DNA from: Pseudoalteromonas sp. CO133X | Lineage (GTDB): Bacteria; Pseudomonadota; Gammaproteobacteria; Enterobacterales; Alteromonadaceae | Length of the DNA: 64,000 nt | Reading direction: 5' to 3' | Assembly (NCBI GenBank): GCA_004208945.1 | Contig: SGPE01000016.1 | Location: 62,001-126,000, forward strand | In this document: positions 18,375 to 25,969 of the stretch, one piece after another | Layout: each line of letters begins with the position of its first letter | How positions within the stretch are numbered: the first letter of the stretch is position 1 | Program-made: the position numbers and the translations under genes | The notes under the pieces: model-generated | Seen by the model: the letters and a program-made list of their open reading frames with translations, nothing else | The model's database searches: none | What the model was told of the DNA's origin: nothing

Positions 18375-19124
18375 ATGAGATTTTTTAAATACAGCGTTTA
18401 TCTATTCCTTTTGTTGATGGCATTCAGTGGTCTTGCCGCAACAAAGCACATAAATATCGTCAAACCTGTGGTTGCGGCATTTAAATCGGGGGATAAAGCT
18501 GCCATTGCCAAGCGAGTGCATTATCCTCTACAGCGTAAAGCGCCGCTGCAAGCAATTGAAAATGAGCAAATGCTGATTGAAAACTTTGAGCAAATTTTTG
18601 ATAAAGAATTTATTGAACAAATAGCTAGCTCAAATATTCGCTATGATTGGGAAATGATGGGGTGGCGTGGCATTATGTTTGATTCAGGCAAATTGTGGTT
18701 AGACTTTGATGGCTCTATTTGGGCTGTGCCTTATGAATCAGAGGCGGAAAAAACACGACGCGAAGCGCTGATTGATGAGCAAAAACAAGCGTTACACAAA
18801 AGCCTTCGTGAATTTACCAAGCCGATACTAACGTGGCAAACTAAACAGCATTTAATTCGTATCGATGAACTGGCTGATAATCAATACCGCTATGCAGCAT
18901 GGGAGATTGATCAATCAATGCAAGATGAGCCAAGCCTGGTGATAACAGGGGGCACATTAAGTTTTGATGGCAGTGGGGGGAATCATTTTTACACCTTTAC
19001 TAACAACGGTTATCGTTATGTCTGTCATGTTACCGTGCTTGGTACTGAGCACTCACCGCCGGGGCTTTTAGAGGTATTTAAAAATAATGTACAGATATTG
19101 TCTGAACCTGCTTCAAGTTTTTAG
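18375..19124 (+). CDS. Exported protein of unknown function
   Basis: A 249-residue protein that I cannot assign to a family. It has a signal peptide (MRFFKYSVYLFLLLMAFSGLAA, cleavage ~22) and then KHINIVKPVVAAFKSGDKAAIAKRVHYPL, which resembles the start of small NTF2-like secreted proteins. A basic, charged middle follows (EAEKTRREALIDEQKQ). The C-terminal β-rich half contains GGTLSFDGSGGNHFYTFTNN. It starts 4 nt after the SIMPL gene and is presumably co-expressed and periplasmic. Confidence 0.75.
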   Translation: MRFFKYSVYLFLLLMAFSGLAATKHINIVKPVVAAFKSGDKAAIAKRVHYPLQRKAPLQAIENEQMLIENFEQIFDKEFIEQIASSNIRYDWEMMGWRGIMFDSGKLWLDFDGSIWAVPYESEAEKTRREALIDEQKQALHKSLREFTKPILTWQTKQHLIRIDELADNQYRYAAWEIDQSMQDEPSLVITGGTLSFDGSGGNHFYTFTNNGYRYVCHVTVLGTEHSPPGLLEVFKNNVQILSEPASSF

Positions 19125-19188
19125 GCTGTTTTTCTTATTTTGTACTACACTGATTCTTTCAAAGGAGTCTCTTCTAAAGGAGTAAGTT

Positions 19189-19422
19189 ATGGGTGCAAAA
19201 TTTTGGATACTCAGAGCTACTAAAATTTTTACGCTGGTAGCTATTTTATTATTTATGGTAGAAATCTTGAAAGGCCATGAGCCCTTAAGTGCATTGGGTT
19301 TTGCGCTACTTTGGTCTTTTATTACTACGGCCATTTTTATCGCAACCCGTTTATATCATTCATCAAAAGGGCGTCACTGTGCACTTTGTAATGACACCCC
19401 TGATGATAAAAAAGCAAGTTAG
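19189..19422 (+). CDS. Small membrane protein with CxxC tail
   Basis: A 77-residue protein of unknown function. Two hydrophobic segments (KIFTLVAILLFMVEIL and ALGFALLWSFITTAIFIATRL) are followed by a short tail with HCALCND, a CxxC that could bind a metal or be redox-active. The start is supported by AAAGGAG 8 nt upstream. Its last four bases overlap the end of the convergent dgkA. Confidence 0.7.
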   Translation: MGAKFWILRATKIFTLVAILLFMVEILKGHEPLSALGFALLWSFITTAIFIATRLYHSSKGRHCALCNDTPDDKKAS

Positions 19423-19799
19423 CTTAGGTTATTAACAAACACGCCGCCCCATACCAACGCACAAATTGTTAGAGCAATCAGCACGGCTGCGGAGCCTAAG
19501 TCTTTAGCTAGGCCTGATAATGGATGAATTTCAAGGCCTATTCGGTCTATGGCGGCTTCAATTGCCGTATTGACGACTTCAGCAAACATCACAAATAGCA
19601 CTGATAGAAGCAGCATAATTTTCTCATACAGGCTAATCTGCCAGACAAAAACCACTGCGATGGCTAGGACCAACAGTATTAGCTCTTGCTTAAAAGCAGA
19701 CTCATGCTTTGCTAACCACGTGAATGCTCGTTGGGAGTTTTTAAATGCGAGGCGAATACGTTTAATGCCAATGGGTTTGTTAGTGCTATCAAATTGCAT
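19419..19799 (-). CDS. dgkA: Diacylglycerol kinase
   Basis: DgkA is a small trimeric inner-membrane kinase that phosphorylates diacylglycerol to phosphatidic acid with ATP and returns it to phospholipid synthesis. The 126-residue protein has three membrane helices and the family signature EVVNTAIEAAIDRIG...HPLSGLAKDLGSAAVLIA, which carries the catalytic Glu and the ATP/Mg contacts. It is the last gene of a unit with the LTA-synthase-like and EptA genes. Both of those release diacylglycerol when they use phospholipid head groups, so recycling is its likely job here. Confidence 0.95.
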   Translation of the reverse strand: MQFDSTNKPIGIKRIRLAFKNSQRAFTWLAKHESAFKQELILLVLAIAVVFVWQISLYEKIMLLLSVLFVMFAEVVNTAIEAAIDRIGLEIHPLSGLAKDLGSAAVLIALTICALVWGGVFVNNLS

Positions 19800-19819
19800 A
19801 GTATGAAATCTCTATTTCG

Positions 19820-21445
19820 TTAGCTTTGTGTTGAGCAAGCATTAAAGATATCTTGCTCTGGGTGATATTCAGTGCTTTGTACATGGGTTAAGCCAAGTAA
19901 GGTGTCAAAAATGTTATCGTGCGAAAAAGCCTGGTTACGCTGTTGTTCGATACATTGATTAAAGCCGGTATCGGCCAGTTTATTACTCCAAAACAGCATA
20001 GGCACTTGGGTTTGCTCTTTAGGCGCTAATGCATACGGGAAGCCATGTAAGTACAAGCCTTTTTCACCTAGTGATTCACCGTGATCAGAAACATACAGCA
20101 GAGCTTTGTCATCCGCCTGACTGTTTTGCAGTAAATTAATAAGTTTACTCAACACTAGGTCGGTATAAGCAATGGTATTATCATAGGTGTTGGTGAGTTG
20201 CTCACTGCTACAGTTTTGGATATCGCTACGTGGGCAATCAGGCAAAAATTTACTGTCTTTTTCTGGATAGCGGCGATAGTAGGTTGGCCCATGTGAACCT
20301 ATCATATGTAACACCACTAGTTGGTGTTTCGCATGACTTTTGGCAAGCTTTGCGGCTAATTCTTCAACCAGTACTTCATCAAAACAATAGCGTCCGTCAC
20401 AAAGTGGGTTACTCTTTGTTGGTTCTACCGTTTGTGAGTTTACCCGTACGCAAACCCCTTTACAGCTGCTATTGTTATCAATCCATGTTACTTCGACACC
20501 ACTTCGTTGAATGATATCTAGGGCATTTTCTTGGCTTTGCGCGATGCGCGAATCATAGTGACTGCGGTCTAAGCGTGAGAACATGCAAGGTACAGAAATG
20601 GCAGTTGCGGTGCCACATGAACTAACATCACTGAAATATTTAACGCCAAGTTTAGGGGTATATTGATTAGTCGGCTTGTCGTAACCTTGCAGTGAGAAGT
20701 TTGCTGCACGTGCTGTTTCGCCTACCACCATAATCGTCAGTGAACTTTGTTGCTTAGCTAATAGGTGCGGTGTTTTATCTAACACTTTAAAAGGTAAAGG
20801 TGGATAAAAATAATTATCGCGCAGGTACTTATAGCCCGCAGTGTAAAATGCAAAGGGGGTAATGTAGCTGGTTAATTGGCGATTATTACGCCCTACAGAG
20901 GCGTAATCTTTATAAAATGGGACGGCAATAACAGCTACAGCAATAAATGCTGTAACGTTAAGAAACGCAAAGCTTTTAAGGCGCACACGAAAGTTTCCGA
21001 CAATTTTAAAGCGAGAAAACAAGTAAGCAGGCAGTACACCTAACACACAAATAAAAGCGATAACTTGTACATTAAGATATGAAAATGCTTCGCCTGAATT
21101 TGTTTCTAAGATATTTTGCAGCATGCTTTTATCAAAGATAACACCGTAATTTAAGGTTGCATAAAACAACAACGATGAAACCACGATACTTGTTAAAAGC
21201 ACGGGTTTTACAAAGGTGATTAACGATAACCAACTTAATACCATTGCCGCCAGTGCTAATAAGAAAAACGGTACGCTTGCTATAAATAACCAATCGACAT
21301 GTTCAGGTTTGCTTGCAGCTTCAAATACATTAAATAAAAACAGACCATTAAATACAATAACCAAGTACAACGACACCAGCCAGACAAACTGGCTGTAGCT
21401 AACGTGCCATTTTTTAGTAAGGAGTTGTTTAATTTGCATGCTCAT
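19820..21445 (-). CDS. eptA: Lipid A phosphoethanolamine transferase
   Basis: A 541-residue inner-membrane enzyme of the EptA/MCR family. It transfers phosphoethanolamine from phosphatidylethanolamine to lipid A phosphates, lowers surface charge and raises resistance to polymyxin-type peptides. Five N-terminal membrane helices (to ~residue 180) precede a periplasmic alkaline-phosphatase-fold domain. That domain has the nucleophile motif VVGETARAANFSLQGYDKPT (Thr in GET), SCGTATAISVPCMFSR, and metal ligands in YVSDHGESLGEKGLYLHG. The ATG at 21445 is chosen because GAGGA is 6 nt upstream; an ATG at 21451 abuts the site. The gene lies 15 nt after the LTA-synthase-like gene and 20 nt before dgkA, under a PmrA-box region. 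Confidence 0.93.
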   Translation of the reverse strand: MSMQIKQLLTKKWHVSYSQFVWLVSLYLVIVFNGLFLFNVFEAASKPEHVDWLFIASVPFFLLALAAMVLSWLSLITFVKPVLLTSIVVSSLLFYATLNYGVIFDKSMLQNILETNSGEAFSYLNVQVIAFICVLGVLPAYLFSRFKIVGNFRVRLKSFAFLNVTAFIAVAVIAVPFYKDYASVGRNNRQLTSYITPFAFYTAGYKYLRDNYFYPPLPFKVLDKTPHLLAKQQSSLTIMVVGETARAANFSLQGYDKPTNQYTPKLGVKYFSDVSSCGTATAISVPCMFSRLDRSHYDSRIAQSQENALDIIQRSGVEVTWIDNNSSCKGVCVRVNSQTVEPTKSNPLCDGRYCFDEVLVEELAAKLAKSHAKHQLVVLHMIGSHGPTYYRRYPEKDSKFLPDCPRSDIQNCSSEQLTNTYDNTIAYTDLVLSKLINLLQNSQADDKALLYVSDHGESLGEKGLYLHGFPYALAPKEQTQVPMLFWSNKLADTGFNQCIEQQRNQAFSHDNIFDTLLGLTHVQSTEYHPEQDIFNACSTQS

Positions 21446-21460
21446 AATCATTCCTCATCG

Positions 21461-23404
21461 CTACGATTTATTTGGTAAGCGATACAACTGTTCGGTATAA
21501 GCTAAATTGCTAAATAAGACGTGCGCTAAGGCTTTTTTTGCAAGCTCAACGCTGCTGCCATCTTTATCAATGGCAACTTGGGTTTTACTTTTAGGGTCAT
21601 AGCGCCAATAGCTCACTTTTTGGTTTGGCATCAGGATCACGGCTTCACCATTTTCTACGTAAGCAAAGTTGTCGTAGTACTGCATCATGGCGCGCTCAAC
21701 AGGGTAGTGTTTCGTTAAATCATAACCAAGCATAGGGGTTGCTTGCTCAACACCTAATAACGACAATAAAGTAACAGGTAAATCAATTTGGCTGACTAAG
21801 CGAGTATCGCGCTTTGCATCCATATCACTATTTAGGATCACAGCAGGGATGTGGAAAGATTTAAGCGGCACAGGCTCAGAACCAAACACGCGCACATCAT
21901 GATCGGCAACCACTAAAAAGACGGTGTCTTGCCAGTAATCTTGCGTTTTTGCCTTCGCGATGAATTTTCCTAGTGCATAGTCAGCATATTTGATTGCGAG
22001 ATCGCGCTTGACGTTTTCTGGGTCGTGGCCTTCAGGCAGTGTTACTTTACCCTCTGGAATATCGAATGGGTCGTGGTTACTTGAGGTAAACACAAGGCTG
22101 AAAAATGGTTTGCCTGATTTATTTAGCTCACTTAGCTCTTTATCAGCTTGATTAAACAAGTCTTCGTCGCTTGCGCCCCAAGATGAGATAAACTCTGGGC
22201 TTTGCATGTCACTAATATCGACAATATCGCTAAAGCCATTCCCTAAGAAAAAGCTTTTCATATTATCAAAATGACTTTCACCGCCATAAATAAACTGGGT
22301 GGTATAGCCTGTGCGACTTAATACATCAGCAAGTGAGAAAAAGTTACGCTGAGATTTAGAAAGTTTGACCACCGAGCGAGAAGGTGATGGAGTAAACCCA
22401 GTTGTTACGGCCTCGATGCCGCGTACAGAGCGTGTGCCCGTTGCGTATAAGTTATCAAACCCCCAGCCTTGCTGATAAAGCTTATCAAGCTCAGGAGTTA
22501 CACCAATACCACCTAGTTCACCAACAAAGCGTGCGCCTAAGCTTTCTTCTAAAATGATCACTAAATTCTTGTGTTTGCCTGTATTAAAAGGTGTGTTGTT
22601 GGCTAGGGTAGGAATACTCTGCGTTACAAACTGATTTTTATAGGCTGCTTGCTTTACTGTTTGTAAAATCTCATCACGTGGCATGGTGCCGTACAAACTA
22701 CTGGCATTTTTTTCATTGCCCATATTTTTAATTGCAAATGCAACACTATAAGTTGAATTTAGAGCCAAAGAGTTAACCAGTGAGTCACTTGAAAAGTACA
22801 CTAATGCAGGGTTTAAAGGGCGATGGCTTACAGTGCCTCTTGCGCTAATTAAGCAAACTAATAATGTAGTAACGAGTATAACCACTTGGCTAACCGTTTT
22901 AGCATTTTGCTGTTTGCTAAATGCTGCATTTACATAACGATACGCAAACACACAACTAAGCGTTGCAATAATTAAGGTGCTTATCATGGCAAATAGGTGG
23001 CCATGTAATAGCATAGAAAAGACTTCTTGAGGGTAATCGAGATATTCGACAAATAAACGATTTGGTCGTACATCGTACTGGGTAATAAACGCGGGGGTCG
23101 AAGCCTCAACAACCACGATTAAAGTCACGACTATGCTGCTATAAAGAGTAAACGCACGGCGAAATAAAGCGGTTTTGCTGCGCACAAGCACATCAGCGAG
23201 TAACATTAAAACAGCCAAGGCTGACAAGTAGCCTACGCTGCTTAAGTCGACTCTTAAGCCGCCCAATAAAACGGCAAGGCTATCGCCATCAGCTAACCTT
23301 TGTTGTTGCCATACTAGTAAGCCCATTCTAGACAATATAAAAACTGACATAATCAGTAGCGTAAAACGTAATAGTGGTTTTAGAACGGATGTGATTGCTT
23401 GCAT
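21461..23404 (-). CDS. LTA synthase family phosphotransferase (sulfatase fold)
   Basis: A 647-residue inner-membrane protein with about five N-terminal helices (to ~residue 210) and a periplasmic sulfatase/alkaline-phosphatase-fold domain. It shows NLVIILEESLGARFVGELG (metal Glu), ATGTRSVRGIEAV (nucleophile Thr), FIYGGESHFDNMKSFF, and VVADHDVRVFG (metal Asp-His). Relatives in Gram-negatives transfer phosphoglycerol or phosphoethanolamine to envelope glycans (OpgB-like); the acceptor here is unknown. It heads a unit with eptA and dgkA and is transcribed divergently from the two-component genes, with PmrA-like repeats upstream. Confidence 0.9.
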   Translation of the reverse strand: MQAITSVLKPLLRFTLLIMSVFILSRMGLLVWQQQRLADGDSLAVLLGGLRVDLSSVGYLSALAVLMLLADVLVRSKTALFRRAFTLYSSIVVTLIVVVEASTPAFITQYDVRPNRLFVEYLDYPQEVFSMLLHGHLFAMISTLIIATLSCVFAYRYVNAAFSKQQNAKTVSQVVILVTTLLVCLISARGTVSHRPLNPALVYFSSDSLVNSLALNSTYSVAFAIKNMGNEKNASSLYGTMPRDEILQTVKQAAYKNQFVTQSIPTLANNTPFNTGKHKNLVIILEESLGARFVGELGGIGVTPELDKLYQQGWGFDNLYATGTRSVRGIEAVTTGFTPSPSRSVVKLSKSQRNFFSLADVLSRTGYTTQFIYGGESHFDNMKSFFLGNGFSDIVDISDMQSPEFISSWGASDEDLFNQADKELSELNKSGKPFFSLVFTSSNHDPFDIPEGKVTLPEGHDPENVKRDLAIKYADYALGKFIAKAKTQDYWQDTVFLVVADHDVRVFGSEPVPLKSFHIPAVILNSDMDAKRDTRLVSQIDLPVTLLSLLGVEQATPMLGYDLTKHYPVERAMMQYYDNFAYVENGEAVILMPNQKVSYWRYDPKSKTQVAIDKDGSSVELAKKALAHVLFSNLAYTEQLYRLPNKS

Positions 23405-23451
23405 AGTTATACTTACTTAATCGAAAAGTATCGCAATACTAGGAAGCAAAG

Positions 23452-23479
23452 CTTAAGAAATACTTATGAAAAACTTAAT
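23452..23479. promoter_or_regulatory. PmrA-box-like repeat array, side of the LTA-synthase/eptA unit
   Basis: Three hexamers with exactly 5-nt spacers: CTTAAG (23452-23457), CTTATG (23463-23468) and CTTAAT (23474-23479). PmrA/BasR boxes are direct CTTAA-type hexamers at 11-bp periodicity. A possible -10 for the minus-strand unit (TAGTAT, 23441-23436) lies ~10 bp beyond. Confidence 0.7.
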
Positions 23480-23509
23480 GTTTACTGGATTAGCTAAAAT
23501 TCAGTAAAC

Positions 23510-23526
23510 CTTAAGCAAATCTTAAG
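23510..23526 (+). promoter_or_regulatory. PmrA-box-like repeat upstream of the response regulator
   Basis: CTTAAG-CAAAT-CTTAAG, two perfect hexamers with a 5-nt spacer. The box ends 21 bp before a possible -10 (TAGAAT, 23548-23553) and so overlaps the -35 position, as for an activated, autoregulated promoter. Confidence 0.75.
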
Positions 23527-23571
23527 TTTTACAGCGTAAGCTGCGCTTAGAATGTTTTATAAGAGAGAGCT

Positions 23572-24246
23572 ATGAAGCTATTACTCATTGAAGATTCGGC
23601 GTCTTTGCGACGCAGTTTACGAATAGGTCTTGAAAACTTAGGTTTTACCATTGATGAAACAGGAGATGGAGCCGAAGGGTTAAGTATGGCTATGTCAGGA
23701 GAGTATGAACTGATAGTTCTTGATTTAATGCTACCGAGTATTGATGGCATTACTTTACTGCAAACCATCAGAGCAAAGCAGCTTGATGTGCGAGTACTTA
23801 TTTTATCGGCTAAACAAGAGCCAGAAGATAGAGTTAGAGGGCTGCTCACAGGCGCTGATGATTACTTAACAAAGCCTTTTTCGTTTGATGAATTACATGC
23901 ACGGTTATTAAACTTAACGCGTCGTGGGAATTTGAAAGCAAAAAGTGATGTGATTTATATTAATAGTTTGGCGCTTAACTTGCAGCTTAAATTATTACAA
24001 GTGGGCGATACAGTAATCGACTTAACGCCTAACGAGTATAAAATAGTTGAGTGCTTGTTTAGTAATCAAAATAAAGTCATCACAGCAGAAAAACTGAGTA
24101 GTTACATTGCAGGTCAATACGATTTAGTATCAAAGAATTCAATCGAAGCACATTTATCATCTGCCCGTAAAAAAGTAAGAGCGGCTGGCGGAGAACTTCC
24201 CATTCAAACTAAACGTGGTTTTGGTTACATAGTACAAGGTAAGTGA
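23572..24246 (+). CDS. OmpR-family response regulator, PmrA-like
   Basis: A 224-residue DNA-binding response regulator. The receiver domain (1-~118) has the acidic pair E7/D8, phosphoacceptor D51 (LIVLDLMLPSIDG) and the conserved Lys in DDYLTKPFSFDELHARL. The C-terminal winged helix contains IDLTPNEYKIVECL and the recognition region SIEAHLSSARKKVRAAG. It overlaps the kinase gene by one base (TGATG). The neighbouring eptA/dgkA unit and PmrA-type repeats suggest it controls lipid A modification and itself. The assignment to PmrA rather than another OmpR-type regulator is inference from context. Confidence 0.92.
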   Translation: MKLLLIEDSASLRRSLRIGLENLGFTIDETGDGAEGLSMAMSGEYELIVLDLMLPSIDGITLLQTIRAKQLDVRVLILSAKQEPEDRVRGLLTGADDYLTKPFSFDELHARLLNLTRRGNLKAKSDVIYINSLALNLQLKLLQVGDTVIDLTPNEYKIVECLFSNQNKVITAEKLSSYIAGQYDLVSKNSIEAHLSSARKKVRAAGGELPIQTKRGFGYIVQGK

Positions 24247-25652
24247 TGAAATCAATTCGAAGTAAGCTGGTTGTCACTTTATCAATTGCTATTACTGGGC
24301 TTGTTTTAAGTATTTTATTAGCCACCGATATTGCTGTTGATAGCTGGATTGATAACGAATTTAATCGCGGCCTGCAGTCAAAAGCAGGGATGTTAATGAC
24401 CTTGGTACATGAAGATGAGCAAGGACTGGCGTTTAACTTTTCAAGTGAATTTATGCCAGAGTTTGATGGTAAGGTTGAACCTGAATATTTTCAAATCTGG
24501 ACAGAAGCAGGCGTATTTACGCGCTCTAAAAGCCTTAATTTATTTAAAGTAAAGACCCTTACATTGCAGAGTTTAGACGTTGGCGAATCGAAAATTGTTG
24601 CTGCTAAACTGCCCGATGGCCGTGACGGTAGAATCATTTATACTCGCTTTTTTCCTCAGGCTGAATCGCATGTAAGAGCGGGTAACTACGAAAGTAATAA
24701 GTCTGCTGTTCAAATGCCTCTTACCCTAGCGTACGCAGCCTCATCAGAAGAAGTGGACTTTATTCTTTGGCTCATTGATATTATTTTTGTTGTCACGACC
24801 GTCACCGTCATTGTATTTATTCGACTTTTTGTCCGTAAGTCAGTTGATTCATCGCTTGCGCCATTAAATCAACTAAACAAAGATATAAGCCTACTTAGTA
24901 TTGCCGATAAAAGTGCTCAAATTGTAATTAAAGAGCCTGTAAAAGAGTTGCAGCCGATTGTTGAGAGTCTAAATGCGTTCATACAAGAAAACAGGCAGCT
25001 TTATTTTCGTGAGAAACGTTTAACGTCAGATATCGCCCATGAACTTAAAACACCCATTGCAGAGTTAATTAATATGGCAGAAGTGGCCATTCGTTTTCCC
25101 AAAGAACAACAACTCAATGAAGAATTTAAGCCGGAAGTGCTAAACATCAGCCAGCGTCTAAAAAGCATTGTTTCTAACTTGTTGCTACTGCATAAATACA
25201 GTGATCAGGTTTTGCCAAAAAATGAGGCGTGTGATTTAAATCAGGTGACTATGCGAGTGTTGGAAAACGGTGATACATCGAGACTCGAATTTGAACTCGA
25301 TAAAACCCTGCCGGCCATAATCAGTAATATATTTGCGCTTGAGTCTATTATTACCAACTTGGTGAATAATGCTAAGCAATATAGCCCTGAAGGTACATAT
25401 GTGTTGATTAAAACTAAAAGAGCAGGGAGCTCAATCATTTTAACTGTTAGGAATACGCTCTTAACCGCTTTAAGTAAGGAGGAAATGAGCCAGTTATTTG
25501 ACCCACTTTGGCAAAAAGACACCGCGCGAACGTCAAATGATAACTTTGGGCTGGGGTTATCGATAGCAAATGCATTAACGAAAGCTATTGATGCAGAACT
25601 ATTGGTTGAGCAAAGTGAGCAAACAATTACCTTTAGTTTGATATTAAAGTGA
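24246..25652 (+). CDS. Sensor histidine kinase, PmrB-like
   Basis: A 468-residue membrane sensor kinase partnered with the preceding regulator. It has a first membrane helix at ~8-28 and a periplasmic sensor region of ~140 residues rich in acidic residues (VHEDEQGLAFN, EFDGKVEPEYF), which could bind metals or cationic peptides. A second helix (~174-194, WLIDIIFVVTTVTVIVFI) follows, then a HAMP-like linker, a HisKA domain with H265 in SDIAHELKTPIAEL, and an HATPase domain (LVNNAKQYSPEG and NFGLGLSIANALTKA). The start ATG overlaps the regulator stop (TGATG). Confidence 0.92.
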   Translation: MKSIRSKLVVTLSIAITGLVLSILLATDIAVDSWIDNEFNRGLQSKAGMLMTLVHEDEQGLAFNFSSEFMPEFDGKVEPEYFQIWTEAGVFTRSKSLNLFKVKTLTLQSLDVGESKIVAAKLPDGRDGRIIYTRFFPQAESHVRAGNYESNKSAVQMPLTLAYAASSEEVDFILWLIDIIFVVTTVTVIVFIRLFVRKSVDSSLAPLNQLNKDISLLSIADKSAQIVIKEPVKELQPIVESLNAFIQENRQLYFREKRLTSDIAHELKTPIAELINMAEVAIRFPKEQQLNEEFKPEVLNISQRLKSIVSNLLLLHKYSDQVLPKNEACDLNQVTMRVLENGDTSRLEFELDKTLPAIISNIFALESIITNLVNNAKQYSPEGTYVLIKTKRAGSSIILTVRNTLLTALSKEEMSQLFDPLWQKDTARTSNDNFGLGLSIANALTKAIDAELLVEQSEQTITFSLILK

Positions 25653-25716
25653 AATTTTGCAGCCTCCGTGTTTATGTGCAACACTGATTATGAACAACAA
25701 TAAGGAATAAAAAACT

Positions 25717-25905
25717 ATGGGTAAGATAATTGGTATTGCACTTATCGTCATTGGTGTTGCACTGGCTGTGTGGGGATATAACGTATATGACTCTGCCAGC
25801 GCGCAAGTAAGTCGTACGCTAAGTGGTGATACACCGATTGAAGCGTGGTTAGGTATGGTAGGTGGTGCAATCTGTGCGGTTGTAGGCATATTAAAAGTTA
25901 AGTAA
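25717..25905 (+). CDS. DUF3185 family small membrane protein
   Basis: A 62-residue protein with two membrane helices (IIGIALIVIGVALAVWGYNVY and WLGMVGGAICAVVGILKV) separated by a short polar turn (DSASAQVSRTLSGDTP). The pattern matches the DUF3185 family of unknown role. The start is supported by AAGGA upstream. It follows the kinase gene by 64 nt and might share its transcript. Confidence 0.8.
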   Translation: MGKIIGIALIVIGVALAVWGYNVYDSASAQVSRTLSGDTPIEAWLGMVGGAICAVVGILKVK

Positions 25906-25937
25906 TCAAACATTGAAATTAGCAAGCTAATACCTGA

Positions 25938-25957
25938 TACTGTATTTATATACAGTT
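25938..25957 (+). promoter_or_regulatory. LexA-binding (SOS) box
   Basis: TACTGTATTTATATACAGTT contains CTGT-N8-ACAG, the gammaproteobacterial LexA consensus, with the usual AT-rich centre and TA flank. It lies 12 nt upstream of the ATG of the FAN1-DnaQ fusion gene, where bound LexA would block transcription or its start. Confidence 0.88.
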
Positions 25958-25969
25958 GTGGTGTTAGCT

